A stretch of DNA of 64,000 nucleotides from Panax quinquefolius (taxonomy: Eukaryota > Streptophyta > Magnoliopsida > Apiales > Araliaceae): the NCBI GenBank assembly GCA_020205615.1, contig CM035156.1:18503128-18567127 (forward strand), in the 5' to 3' direction. A program made the translations under genes and the position numbers. The notes under the pieces were generated by a model. That model made no database searches, had not been told where the DNA came from, and worked only from the letters and a program-made list of their open reading frames with translations. Shown one piece after another: positions 1 through 12,545 of this stretch. Within the stretch, counting starts at the first letter, position 1. Each line of letters opens with the position of its first letter.

Positions 1-640
1 AAGGTCCATCACAACCACTTGAAATTCCGGAATGGAAGTGGAGCACATTACCATGGATTTCGTTCTTTGGTCTTTCCAAGGTTTCTCCCGAGCCATAGAT
101 GTGATTTGGGTCATTGTTGATAGATTTACCAAGTTTGCTCATTTCTTACCTATAATGAGAAACTTATTCACTTGAGCGTCTTGCTCGTTTATACATAAAT
201 GAGATTGTAAGACTACATGGTATACTAGTATCCATAGTTTGATCGAGACCCAAGATTCACTTCACGATTTTGGGTTAGTTTATAAAAGCTATGAGCACGA
301 ATTTACGATTTAGTTTGGCATATCATCCTCAAATGAACAAAGCGGTGGGAGGACTATTCAAACTCTTGAGGATTTATTAAGACTCTGTGTCCTCGACTTT
401 AAAGGAATTTGGGACAGTTCTTGCCATTGGGGAATTCTCTTTACAACAATAGTTATCAAGCAAGTATTGGCATGGCTCCATTCGAGGTGTTGTATAGACG
501 CAAGTATCGTTCTCGATATCTTTGGGATGAGGTGGAGTGAAACAACGTTGTTGGGACCAAAATTAGTATGTACAACAATAGAAGATTTAAATGATCGAAG
601 AGCGTATAAAAGACCTCAAGAAGATCAAACAAAGAGTTAT
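1..640 (+). pseudogene. Ty3/gypsy integrase core fragment, 5' end outside window
   Basis: This is a remnant of the integrase core of a Tekay/Del-like Ty3/gypsy polyprotein, the enzyme that joins retrotransposon cDNA to host DNA. Short in-frame stretches recall the block after the zinc-binding domain (TMDF), the [10 protein letters not shown] strand, and the SFNNS..IGMAPFE-like region near 450-500, but the frame changes several times. The better preserved copy at 55552-56194 aligns along its whole length and shows where bases are lost or altered here. Coding similarity stops near 636 and an A-rich tract plus (TA)n follows, exactly as in the copy at 56194. No intact catalytic D,D,E set can be read in one frame. 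The assignment is solid and the element is non-functional as given. Confidence 0.8.
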
Positions 641-732
641 GTTTTTATTTTATTTTTTAGTTGTTTTAAAAAAAAAAAAAAAAAAATTTGATCCGTCTTT
701 TACTCCATGAAGTCCTGGAATCGATCGGTTTA

Positions 733-774
<42 letters not shown>

Positions 775-1505
775 CTCTTCTGGTATATTTACAATCACAG
801 GAATATTCTAGCTAAATAATTAAGGATATTTTAATTCATACAACCTTTTATTTCAATTTTGCATCACTACGTTTTTTCCGCCTTACAAGAAACAAATTTT
901 GCTACCAGAAACTCTCACCTATAGTATTCTTGGAGTTTTGCACCATACGGCGTATGTTCTTGAACTTATAAATTTAATTTAGACTTTTAGAAAATTGAGC
1001 AGAGGAAGAAAAGCAGAATGAAAGATATATTACTTCATGATATTTAATTTTAGCCCCAAGATAAGATATTTATAGCTTACTAGTACAATATTCTAGATAA
1101 TTCATCTCAACCCTACATCCTTTATTAATAGCTAGTTATTTATCACCCTTGGATTGAATTCGACATCACCTTTAACAAACTACCTAGTGTTTTCTTTTAC
1201 TCCCTACTTTGTAACCTTGCATGCATGTGGGTTCCTTAATTTGTCTCCTTGACCTTCTTAGCTCATTTAGTGTGAACAAGTCCTCCACTTTCATCCTCTT
1301 CTAGCTCCATTTGATCACACTGCCTCTTTTTCTTTAATTGATTAATTTGTGATGATTCCTCATTTTCAGAATCTCCATGTTAGTTTGTTCCTCCTTGTTT
1401 TCCCCTTCTTTTCCCTCTTGGTTGTTTGGCTTTCTTCATTGATATGAATTAGTATGGTTGGGACTCAATGTTTGTGTCAATACTCACCCCTTCACGAGAC
1501 AACTT
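640..1505 (-). mobile_element. chromovirus 3' coding tail and flank, degraded copy
   Basis: This stretch aligns with 54093-54960 and 56200-57069, so it is one of three copies in the window. It starts with an A-homopolymer and (TA)n, then AT-rich sequence, then about 340 bp (1160-1505) corresponding to the acidic C-terminal tail that is open on the minus strand at 56749-57072. Here that reading frame is broken. No gene is seen on the plus strand. Confidence 0.55.
735..772. repeat. (TA)n microsatellite
   Basis: About 19 TA units lie in the tail repeat. The same tract sits at the equivalent place at 54179-54216 and 56289-56337, with different lengths. Confidence 0.95.
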
Positions 1506-1713
1506 TATTAAAATGTGACATCATATTGACAAGAAAGAGATAATTTTAAATCTGAATCATGAAATATAAAGTAGAAATAGAGAGAATCCTAGTCCGCACC
1601 TCACAGCGTCGAGTTAGTCCTTCAATTTTTTGGCCAAGGGTTTAGGACCATGCACCAGCCACCCATGTGCTATAAATGGTATTTTTTTATTAATATTACT
1701 TGGAGAGACAAAA

Positions 1714-3617
1714 TGTGACGCCCCCAAAAATAGGTATTCATCACCATCTTGAGTCGCCAAATACATGGTACAAAATTCAAATACAACTTAATAACTTTAC
1801 TTAAAAAAATACGACAAAACATAATCTAAGAGTTTAAACAAGAATCTTCGCCTTTCAGACAATATCCATTCTCAATGGAGTCCTCATGCGAGACGATATA
1901 CAAACTCAAATTCAGTCTTCGTTACATTTATTGTCACACCATTTAATGTAATAGTGAGGACTACTAATGCTATCATCCTGACCGTCACTCCGCTTCACCG
2001 ACTCGTCCTCTTGGGCTATATTCTCATTTCACGAAGAGAATTGAATGAAAAGGTGAGCTCAACTAGCTCAGAAAAAATATTATGACTAAGATAATGCAGA
2101 ATAAATTTTCATTAGTCTTCAACAATGTTAAACCGATAAAATACAAAAACATCAAGTTCAACAAGCAACGGACAAACATTCATTAAAAGAGTAGTAGAAT
2201 AAAATCTACTATCTTTATGATTTAAAAGGTTTTTCATCACTTTTATCATGAGACTCGACAATAAATAATCCACCATCGAATCACCCCGCATCATGGCCAA
2301 GGATATTCTTTAGTATCACGACCATAAATTATCCATGCACTACGGGCTGAGGACATTCGTATTCATCAATGGTCACGATCATGCAACAATTGTCCATCAA
2401 TGCACTACGGCCAACGATGATTTTTATCACATCATTTGTAACATTACTGGTCATGATTATACCGAATAATCCTCAGTCATAATCATACCATCAAGTCCAT
2501 CTATGCACTGGTGCCATGTAGATGACTTTTCAAAAATATAAACATGAGGATGATGACAATGATATAAGAATTCAATAAAATAAGTTCACAATTAATTTAT
2601 CCGAGAACTAATAACGTCCAAATTGTCAACATGATACTTTTTTGTAGAATAAAATTCAAGAATGCTCGGAAGAATATTTCCATGAAAAGATATCGGATGA
2701 AGCGCAAATATCAATGATATTCCACTAATTTCATAGGAGTATAGAAGTCAAAACTTTAACCAACCGATTATAATAAAGAATGAAATAACAAAAAGAAATC
2801 ACCAGGCGTGTGATAGATAGCAAGACGGGTAGGTTATTCCAACAAAATAATAAATATTTAACCGTGTCCGGTCAGAAAACGCCATGTGATATATTCCAAG
2901 AAATAATAAAGACGGAATCTGTGTTTCAAACGAAAAACGCGTAGACAGGATATTCCAATGTAATAATAAAGACGAAACCAGTCCGACTTAAAAAGCACGC
3001 AGACGTGGATATTCTAATGTAATAATAAAGAATGGAACAATGGAAGGATTTCACTAAGTATAGGGGAGTCCGCGTGTCTGAGTTATTCAAATGGTAATAT
3101 TAAAGGATGGAATGACAAATGTTCTCTTCATGAATACAAATGAATAACACCCTTTACCTTTAGAAAATCTGGATATTGGAAAGAAGTGAAGTGGCGGTAC
3201 TTTTCTTTTTTTTTTTGGCGCTTCTCTCAAGAGTTTTAGTGAATTCGTGAAATAATGTAGGAATGAGCTTACTATTTATAGAAAAACCGAGAGTGGCTCT
3301 TTGGTCTTAACGAAGATTCAAAATGACTCTTCGTAATATCAAGAGACAACTACTATTTACTTAAGGGGCAATTAACCTGGAATAATCAAGAGACAAATAA
3401 ACTCTTGGTAATATTGAAGAGACAACTACTATTTGCGAAGGCAATTAACCCTTGAAACATAGAAGAGACACCGTAACTCTTGAAAACCTGGAAGGGCAAA
3501 TTACTTATTAAAACTTTAAATCAACGATCCATATTTGATTTATTATTATAATTTCAACCAACTATTCGAAAAATTAGCTTACATCTCCCCATGGAATAAT
3601 ATTGTACCCAAAAATTG
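1714..3617 (-). mobile_element. Ty3/gypsy LTR, minus orientation, truncated
   Basis: It begins with TGTGACGCCCCC, the reverse complement of the LTR 3' end used by elements A, B, C and E, and continues colinearly with the minus LTR at 16477 through GAGCTCAACTAGCTC near 2055. The U3 start expected on the far side is missing. At 3618 a plus-oriented LTR start takes over, so this is a truncated LTR. The same arrangement recurs at 57288-59177. Confidence 0.8.
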
Positions 3618-4450
3618 TAAGACCCCAACTTTATAAATAAAGATGAATTTTCTATAAATATTATTTTTGAATATTATGGAATAAATTTGATATAATGTTA
3701 TAGTTGTGGGTAATATTTATAAATTTTGCAAAGTAAGCAAGTTGTTATAAAATATTACGTTTGGTCGAGGAATATTCTTTTGTCGGGGAATATTAAGATG
3801 ACTACTCAATCATTGGTGGACCCCTACAACTGAAGTATTATCATAGTTAGAAAACAAAAAATTATCTTTCTATAAAAATAACTGGGAGGTGTTACCGTTA
3901 AAACCGTTGAACTACCCGGTAGTAAAAGTAAAAGAATGTATGCGTAGTTGTATAGTAGACACGATATTGATTATTGATGCTTTACGTGAGAAGTCACTTC
4001 AAATTATGCTCAATTATTACTACAATAATTCTTTGCGTCATATCTCTTATATTATTGATTGATTATTGTCACAAAGATCATTTGTATACTATGTTATAGT
4101 ATTAAATCAATAATTAAGGCAATAAGTTATAAATGATTAATAATTGTTGAAAGATTAAATATGTGTTGATTAAAAATAAAATGATTTGTGGTAATATTTA
4201 TTCAATCCTTGATGTATATAAAGAGTCCATTATGAGAGGCGTTTGTGGTAAGTTTGATTATTTTGTGGGGGCCCATATGTCATCATTTAAGGGTCTTTAC
4301 GTCGATAAGTAATTACCTTCGTCAATAGTAATTACCTTTGTGAATAGTAATTACCTTCGTCATAGTAATTACCTTTACAGACGTCAAACCACTTGCGTTT
4401 TTATATTACATGGCCGAACCACTTGTCGTTTCACATTACAAAAACGTCGA
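3618..4450 (+). mobile_element. Ty3/gypsy LTR start, plus orientation, fragment
   Basis: It opens with TGTAAGACCCCAACTTTATA, the LTR 5' end of this family, and is the reverse complement of 6870-7742. It includes the GGGGGCCCATATGTCATC block near 4266 and the TAATTACCTTCGTCAATAG tandem units near 4310-4375. It stops before the LTR middle, where a second LTR start follows. Confidence 0.75.
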
Positions 4451-5213
4451 ATGTGAGACCCGTCGATTTTTCAATAAAGATTTAAATTTTGTCGAAATAA
4501 TTTTATAATATTACGGTGTGAATTTGAGATAATATTATAGTTATGGGTAGTATTTATAAATTTTGCAAAGTATACAAGTGATTATATTATATTCGATTGG
4601 TCTGGAATATTCGGTTTAGCGAGGAATATTCGCACAATGGCTAATCATTGGTGGACCCTATACAAATGTTATTGTTGGATTGAGAAAACGACAAAAATAT
4701 TTTATCAAATAACGGATTTAAGTTTTCACCGTGGATACTGATTGAACTACCGGTAGTAAAAGAAATAAAATGTCAAGAAGTGGGTTTGCGTAGTAGCACA
4801 CTGGTATTGATTATTGATGCTTATGCGAGAAGTCACCTTTGATTCCATTATTGTTACGATTAATAATATGAATTATTATAAAGTGATAATGACGTTTTGT
4901 TTTATTCATATTATTAACGTAATAAAATGCGAAATATCTTTTTATATAAAACAGTAATACTTTATTAAAGTTATTCTATAAATGAATATATTATATTTTA
5001 TTATGCATAGTGTTGCATAGTATTTTGCATAGTGTTTTTGCATAGTTTGCGTAAACGTTTGCATAGTAAAATGTTTTTATATAAATAGAATATATGATAT
5101 TTTATTTAAAGATTTTATTTAAATATGGATTATCACGTATTTAAAGTAAATCATCCTGGATCGTTCATGGATTAATTACTATGCATTCTATTTTCCTATA
5201 AATAAGTAAGCAT
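4451..5213 (+). mobile_element. second plus-oriented LTR start, diverged subfamily, fragment
   Basis: TGTGAGACCCGTCGATTTTT resembles the TGTAAGACC start, and the following 250 bp track the 3618 copy (TATAGTTATGGGTAGTATTT, AATCATTGGTGGACCC) with substantial divergence. From about 4900 it is AT-rich and ends abruptly at the join to the minus LTR of element A near 5213. Confidence 0.65.
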
Positions 5214-6194
5214 GTGAGTTTGAATACAAATATTGTCTACTAGATATTATCTGAACTCGAAAGGAGTCCTCATTACAATTATTATCACCTTTATTTCACG
5301 AATAGTGAGGACTACTAATCTTATCCTCACGGACCATTACTCCGTTCCTAGATTAGTCCCATATATTCTCATTTCACGAAGAGACGATGAAAGAAAGGGT
5401 GAGCTCAACTAGCTTCGATGAAATATTATGACTAAGATAATGCGAGAATAAATTATCATTAGCCTTGACGATGTTAAGCGATAAAATATAATGAACATCA
5501 AGTTTAACTACGGTAGTGAACCGACGATCCATTAAAAGAGTCAAGTAGAAAATAAAATCTACTATCTTTTATGATTTAAAGGTTTTTCATCATTATTATA
5601 GGCGAGACTCGACTTTAATAAATATTCCACATCATCAAATCACCCCACTTTTCTGGCGAGGATATTCTTTAGTATCCGACCATAATTATTCATGCACTAC
5701 GGGCGAGAATAGTTGTGTATTCATTAATGGTCATGATCATGCCAACAAGCGTCCATCGATACTTCGACCACTTTGAGGATTTTTATCACATCATTTGTAA
5801 CATTACGGTCGTGATTACATAGAATAGTCTCTGGTCGTAATCATTCCAAGTCCATCATACCTTCTGAATACGAGATGACTTTCAACATAATATAAACATG
5901 AGGATGATGACAATGATATAAGAATTGAATAAAACAAGTTCAAGAATTATTTTATCCGAGGAATTATTAACGTCAAATTATCGACGTGATCTTGTTTTGT
6001 AGAGTAAAATTCAAGAATGATCGGAAGAATATTTCCATGAAAAGATCTTTGGATGAAACGCTTGAATATCGAGGATATTCTACTAATTTCATGGAGTATA
6101 GAAGTCAAAGTTTTAACCAATTGGGTATAATAAAGAATGGAATAACAAAAGAAATCACCATGCATGCGATAGATAGCACCATTGACGAGGTTAT

Positions 6195-6445
6195 TCAACG
6201 AGAATAATAAATAACGGAACCGGTCGGCGTAAATAAAAATAGATGCAACGAGGGATGTTCAAACGAATAATAATAAAAAAGCGGAACCGGTCCGGTGTAA
6301 AACACACAGACATGATGTTCAGCGAATAATAATAAAAGGCGGAACCGGTCGGTGTAAAACACTACAGACGAGGATGTTCAGCGAATAATAATAAAAAGCG
6401 GAACCAAGTCGAAATTGTAAAACACCTGAGACGAAGATGTTCCAG
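6195..6445. repeat. tandem repeat of about 57 bp in LTR
   Basis: About four imperfect units contain AATAATAATAAAAGGCGGAA followed by a CCGGTCGGTGTAAAAC-like block and GATGTTCAGCG. Equivalent units occur at 17530-17740 in the LTR of element B and, in reverse, at 15040-15330. Confidence 0.75.
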
Positions 6446-6865
6446 CGAATAATAGAAGAATGTCACCAAGTATAGGGTAAACCAGCGTATCTGAGTTATT
6501 CCAATAGAATAATAAGCGATGGAATAACAACAGTTCTCTTAATGAATAAAAAGAATAACACCCTTACGAGTTTTGGTAATAATATTCCTTACCTTAGAAG
6601 AAGCTGAATATTGGAAAAGTGAAGTAGCGAGAATACTTTTCTTCTTTCTCTCTATAGTTTACTCTCTTTCTCTGAATTAAGTGAAAATAATGAATGAATG
6701 AAACTTTCTATTTATAGAAAAAAAGCGAGGGTGGCTCTTGAGTTTTAACGAAGAATTCAAAATGACTCTTGGTAATATTGAAGAGACAACTACTTATTTC
6801 TTGAAGGGTAATTAACCTTTGGAACAAAAGAAGCGATTAACTCTTGGTAATATTGAAGGGACAAC

Positions 6866-7066
6866 TACTATTTGTGAAGGGGTAATTACTTATTGTGAAG
6901 GTAATTATTATTGTGAAGGTAAATACTATTGAAGAAGGTAAATACTATTGATGAAGGTAATTACTATTGACGAAGGTAAATCTACTATTGTGAAGGTAAT
7001 TACTATTGTGAAGGTAAAAACTATTGATGAAGGTAATTACTATTCCTGAAAGGTAATTCTATCGAT
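6866..7066. repeat. 17-bp tandem repeat in LTR U3
   Basis: About eleven units of GAAGGTAATTACTATTG with point changes. Fewer units are present in the opposite orientation at 4310-4380. Confidence 0.8.
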
Positions 7067-7742
7067 TGAAGAGAGACTCTTAGATGATGACATATGGGCC
7101 CCCCCCATAAAATAATCAAACTTACCTGAGCGTCTCATATGAGACTCTTTATATCATCGAGGATTGAATAAATATTACCACAAATCATTTTATTTTAATC
7201 AACACATTTTTAATCTTTCAATAATTATTAATCATTTATAACTTGTCGTCTCAATTAATAATATAACATATTATCTGATGATCTTGTGACAATAATTGAA
7301 TCGATAATATAAGAGATATGATCGTGATTCTTCATAGCGATAATTGAGTATAGCTAAGTGACTTCTCACGTAAGCATCGATAATCAATACCGTGTATATC
7401 TTATGCGACCACAGCGTATTCTTGTACTTTTACCACCGGGTAGTTCAACGGTTTTTAACGGTAACACCTCATAGTTATTTTTATAGAAAGATAATTTTGT
7501 CGTTTTCTAACTACGATGATACTTAGTTAATGGGGTCCACCAATGATTGAGCCATCGTCTGCGAATATTCCCAGACAAAAAGATATTCCTCAGACCAAGC
7601 GAATATTTTATAACAACTTGCTTACTTTGCAAAATTTATAAATATTACCCACAACTATAACATTATATCAAATTTATTCCATAATATTCAAAAATAATAT
7701 TTATAGAAAATTCATCTTTATTTATAAAAGTTGGGTCTTACA

Positions 7743-7754
7743 ACCTCCCTTCTT
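7743..7754 (-). promoter_or_regulatory. polypurine tract of element A
   Basis: On the minus strand this is AAGAAGGGAGGT, directly before the LTR start TGTAAGACCC. This is the expected plus-strand priming site, and the same context occurs at 30687-30698 in element C. Confidence 0.8.
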
Positions 7755-7759
7755 ATGAA

Positions 7760-10700
7760 ATTTAAGCCCTCGAAATTAGAGTGCGATACACAGTATGTCG
7801 AAGAGGTAAGGATACCTTGATTTCATTTGATTCTAACTCCCAGTCATTTCCTCGACATACGTGGTTCCTCCACAAAACTTTGACTTGAGGTATAACCTTG
7901 GGCGTAGAATATGTTCCTTCTTATCAAAATTTGAGCAGGAACCTCTTCATCGTCAAATCTTACGCTATTTAAATCGGTTCTAACTTCGATAATATGGTTG
8001 GGTCTTTCACATATTTACGTAACATGGATATGTGAAAAGCGTTATGAACACGAGACATATTTGGCGGTAAAAGCGAGTCTATAGGCCCACGTTCCCTACT
8101 CGATCGAGGATTAAAATGGGCCAGATGAATCGAGGATTAAGTTTTCCTCTCTTTCCAAATCTTGTAACTCCTTTCCATGGAGCGACTCTTAACAACACAT
8201 GATCTCTATATCGAATTCCACGTCCTTTCGATGAAGATCGGCATAACTCTTTTATCGATTTTGTGAGGTTTTATATAGTTGTCGGATCGTTTGAATCTTT
8301 TAAAGTAGTCATACGTACCAACTCGGTCCCAACAACGTTGCTTCACCCACCTCATCCAGACATCTTGGAGAGCGACACTTTCTTCCATACAACGCTTGAA
8401 TGGAGCCATGCCAATACTTGCTTGATAAGCTGTTGTTGTAGGAAAACTCCACCAATGGTAAGAACTTGTCCCAACTCCTTGAAATCAAGGACACAGTCTT
8501 AATAGATCTTGAAGAGTTTGAATAGTCCTCTCCATTGTCAAATCCGATGCGAGGATGATATCTTAGAAACTAAATCGTAAAGTCTGTGCCCATAGCTTTT
8601 GCAAACTAACCCAAAATCGTGAAGTGAATCTTGGGTCTCGATCGAAAACTATGGATCTTAGGCATACCATGCGATCTTACAATCTCGTTTATGTACATCT
8701 GAGCGAGGCGTTCAAGTGTATAAGTTTCTCGTATCGGTAAGAAATGAGCGGAACTTGGTCGATCTATCAACAATGACCCAAATCGCATCAATGCCTTGAG
8801 AAACCTTAGGAAGGCCGTGCTTGAAATCCATGGTAATGTGCTCCCACTTCCATTACGGAATTTCAAGTGGTTTTGATGGACCTTTTGGTACTTGATGCTC
8901 CGCTTTTAACTTCGTTGACAAGTTAGACACCTTGAGATAAGCAGTATATCTCTCTCTTCATATTGCTCCACCAAAATGTATGGCCGAATATCATGATACA
9001 TTTGGTACTCCCGATGGATTGCAAATGGTGTGTTGTGCGCCTCCATCATGATATTATACTTTAAATCGAAATGCGTTAGGAACACAAAGTGCGGAGTTGA
9101 CTTCAAGTATTCCTTCTTCATCGATTCTTGCTTAGGCGTAGCACCTTCTTGCACTTTCTTCCTCATACGCGCCGGCTCGGTGCAGTAGCTTGGCGACTTT
9201 AACTTTATCGATTAAAGTCGGTTCTACTAAGTATACTCGCTATCATCACACGTCGTCCACAGGTCTTTAACTCTATCTCCATCCTTTGCAAGTTACACAA
9301 AATGGGCCTTTGCGTTGACAATATACTTTTTTACGTGCTGCATATGATCTTACTACTCGATCGTCGGCTACCACGTTAAACTTTTCGGGATGGTATTGGA
9401 TGGTATGATCATAATCTTTCAGCAGTTCAAGCCAGCGTCGTTGTCGCGTGTTGAGTTCCTTTTGAGTGAAGAAATATTTGAGGCTTTTATGATCCGTAAA
9501 GATCTCCACTTTCTCCCCATACAAGTAATGCCTCCAATTTTAAGTCTGAAGACAACGGTACCAACTCTAGATCATGAGTAGGATAATTCCTCTCATATTC
9601 TTTGAGTTGTCGCGAGGCATAAACTATAACTTTTCCATGTTGCATGAGAACACATCCCAACCCTTTGCTAGAAGCATCACTTTGTAGATGACAAATCCCT
9701 CAAAGCGCAGATGGTATTGTCGAGCAGTCTTTGAAATAAGTCTCCTCTTGAGTTCTTGAAAACTCTTCTCACATTCTTCGCTCCAACCGAACTTTGTATC
9801 TTTTTAGAGTCGGTTGAGTCGATGGAGTAGCGATTTGAAAAAATCCTTCCACGAATCTCAGATAATAACCCGGCTAAGCAAAAAGCTCGTGCTTGATCCT
9901 TTGATTTAGGTTGTTCCCGACTTTGAATAGCTTGATCTTTCTTTGGTCAGCGGATATTCCATGACTTGATACCACGTGCCCAAGGAATGCTACTTCAAGA
10001 CGAACTCGCATTTCTTCAACTTGGCATAAAGCTTATATTCACGAAGCTTTTGGAGTGTCGACCTCAAGTGTTACTCATGATCTTCACGACTTTTGGAATA
10101 AATAAGGATGTCATCAATAAAGGCGACCACAAAGTGATCTAAATATTCCTTGAATACTCGGTTCATCATATCCATGAAGGCGGCGGGAGCATTAGTCGAT
10201 CAAAGGACATGACTAGGAATTCATAATGCCGTCTTAGGGGTTTAAAAGCTTTGGAATGTTAGCGGTTACAATCTTCAATTGGTGATATCCGGGAGCGAAG
10301 ATCGATCTTTGAAAAGAATTTGGCTCCTTGCAATTTCAAAGCAGGTCATCAATACGTGGCAATGGATACCTATTTTGATGGTGACATGATTGACTCCAGA
10401 TAATCAATACAAAGTCGCATACTCCCATTTTTCTTCTTCACGAATAGAGCGAGGAGCACCCCGAGGAGAAGTACTAGGGGCGAATAAAGCCCGATGTCTA
10501 ACAATTCCTGCGGTTGGGTCTTTAACTCCACGAAGTTCAATAGGAGCCATTCGATATGGGGCTTTGGAAATAGGTTTTGTCTGGGTTCAAGTCGATACAA
10601 AATTCAATTTCACGCTTTCTGGGGTAGGCGGGGAAGTTCTTGAGAATCGTCGGAAATTTATTAACAATAGAAATATCGTTCAAAAGCGATGTATTTTTGT

Positions 10701-11257
10701 TTAAATCGTGACATGAGCTAAGAAAGCTTGACATCCGTTTTTCAATAAGCGAATAGCTTTATGGCTTGAGATGATAGTGATTGATTTTAATGGTTTGGTC
10801 GTTTAAATTAGCATAATAGGTTGATTAGGAATATGAAAGCTAACACCTTACGAAAACAATCAATTTTTGCATGATAAGTAGTTAACGAATCAATCCACAG
10901 AATCACTTCAAATCAAGTATTTTTAATGAAATAAGATCGACGGGTAATGTGAAGTGCCGATTTGAACCAAACAAGACTTATAAGCGATGGATGTAATGAA
11001 GGTTTCTCCCAATGGAGTTTCCACAGATAAGTTAAAGTCTAATTTCTCGGAGTCAAATTTAATCGATGGCGCAAGTAGGAGAAATAAAAGAATGGGTAGA
11101 ACCGGTATCAAATAAAGTATAGACTTCATTAGAGTTTATGATAAAGCTTACATTGATGACCTCATTCGGGTTCCTTGCTCTCTGGGAGGTCACAACAAAC
11201 GCTCTCCCTTGCCTTCTGGGTTTGACTTTTACGAGCGACGCTTTTGGTGCCTCCATC
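7760..11257 (-). pseudogene. Element A pol: protease, RT, RNase H, integrase (broken)
   Basis: On the minus strand the order of recognisable blocks is as follows. Aspartic protease with LFDTGSTHSFIS is at about 11115-11085. A reverse transcriptase block with [12 protein letters not shown] is at 10440-10370, and further RT is at about 10200-9990. RNase H with [18 protein letters not shown] lies within 9524-9273. The integrase zinc-binding domain (HNTPFAIH...CLTC) lies within 9166-8906. Integrase core blocks are at 8866-8606 and 8494-8309, and the integrase C-terminal region runs down to about 7990. Frames shift between nearly every block, so no polyprotein could be made from this sequence. The domain order is that of Ty3/gypsy (protease first, integrase last). 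Unlike element B, the integrase core is still present. A chromodomain is not recognisable in the last 200 bp. Confidence 0.85.
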
Positions 11258-12360
11258 CTAGTTGAATTTGTCTTGATGGCAACAAAATCGAGCTAAGTGA
11301 CCTTCTCTTCCTGAATTATAACATGCTTTGGATGGCATGGAAGCGGTTTGGATCGATGTGTCCCTCTCCTCGCATTTGAAGCATATGATAGGTGGTCTTT
11401 CTCCTTTCTTAACAACGGGTCTTTGATCTTGGCGTCTTTCCATCATTGTTGAATCTCCTTTTCTTGAAATGTCCATTCTTATTGTTTTGTACGATTACCA
11501 CCAAGTGGTTACCATATCTGATCTGTGATTCCTTCCACGCTTGTTGTCAAAACCGATGATTACTCTCTCCATTGGTATTATAATTTTGCCGTTTGCTCTC
11601 TTTTTAGTTGCTTTGACTTCGTTATCGCGCTTCACTAATCGAGCCTATTTACAACATCGAATACAAACCACGGTTTATGAGAAATAAGATGTTGGCGTAT
11701 TCGAACTTCAAACCTCTTAAAAATATTCGCGCCATTCTCTCTTCATTATCCACCAAGTGGGATATGGCCGTGATAACTCCTCAAATTTTGCCTCGTGTTG
11801 CGACACGGTCATATTGTTTTGTTCGAACTTGATAAACTCCACCTCCTTCGTATGGCGAATACTTTCGAAAGTATTTGTCGTTGAAACTGACTCTGGAACT
11901 TCTCCCAAGATATCTTGATCAGATGAGGTTGAGTACGTTTCTGGATTCCCCACGATGTCTGCCTCTCAGCATGACATAAAAGTGGCAAAGGAACCTTTTG
12001 CTCCTCGGAGCATCCCAAGACATCAAATATCTTGGTAATCTGCTTTATCCATGCTTCCGCTTGAAGTGGTTTTGGCTCTCCCTTAAACTCCGGTGGTCCC
12101 AGGCTCCTTGAATTGTTTAGCGGTGACCACCGAAAGTTTTCAAATGTTTCCACCTCGTTTTGGATGCGAGTCGGCTCTCAAATGCATTATTGTATAAATT
12201 GCATAAAGCCTCTGAACATTTGATCATTCATCATTTGGTCGGTGTTGTTTTTTGCGTGAGGATTGTCGCCTTCGATGCACATTATCCACGATTATTGATA
12301 TGTGGTGAATCAGCGATCGCTTTGTGCTCCATTCTTATTCTCAACATTCTCGGATGTCAT
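11258..12360 (-). pseudogene. Element A gag (broken)
   Basis: The start is placed at the minus-strand ATG at 12360 (MTSENVEN), about 185 bp inside the LTR, because elements B and C have their gag ATG at the same distance. Downstream are the retrotransposon gag region (LGPPEFKGEP, then WIKQITKIFDVLG with SEEQK at 12070-11990) and FDVLG-to-FIKFEQNNMTVSQHEAKF at about 11840-11780. A zinc knuckle CYNSGREGHLARFC near 11310 has its second cysteine changed to serine. Gag would form the particle that packages element RNA. The frame is broken at several points. The homologous gag in element B is much better preserved. Confidence 0.8.
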
Positions 12361-12532
12361 TTTGAGATCTTGCCACAAAACAAAAGGTTAATTGACGTAT
12401 AACAAATTATCTCTATATTACGGCCAGCCCGATAAAATAACATAAAAACTTAGGTAGGTCATACTAGCGAAGGTATTCCTGTCTCTCCCTCTCTAGTACT
12501 ATTCTCACATCTTAGCAGGGATCGTATCCTAA

Positions 12533-12545
12533 GCTCTGATACTGT
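12533..12545 (-). promoter_or_regulatory. primer binding site of element A
   Basis: The minus strand reads CAGTATCAGAGC next to the 5' LTR end. This is one or two changes from TGGTATCAGAGC, the plant initiator tRNA-Met complementary PBS. Element D has the exact motif at 37874-37885. Confidence 0.75.

Larger units (their letters stand above)
5214..7742 (-). mobile_element. 3' LTR of element A
   Basis: The LTR terminus reads ...GTCTTACA at 7742, next to the PPT, so the sense start is TGTAAGACCC. The inner part matches 16600-19173. The outer end lacks the TGTGACGCCCCC segment and begins directly with GTGAGTTTGAATACAAATAT, which shows terminal truncation. It contains two tandem-repeat blocks, 6195-6445 and 6866-7066. 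Confidence 0.8.

Noticed and set aside
12160..12402. 80-codon plus-strand frame at the start of element A gag
   Set aside because: Antisense to the gag N-terminus, whose ATG position is confirmed by elements B and C.
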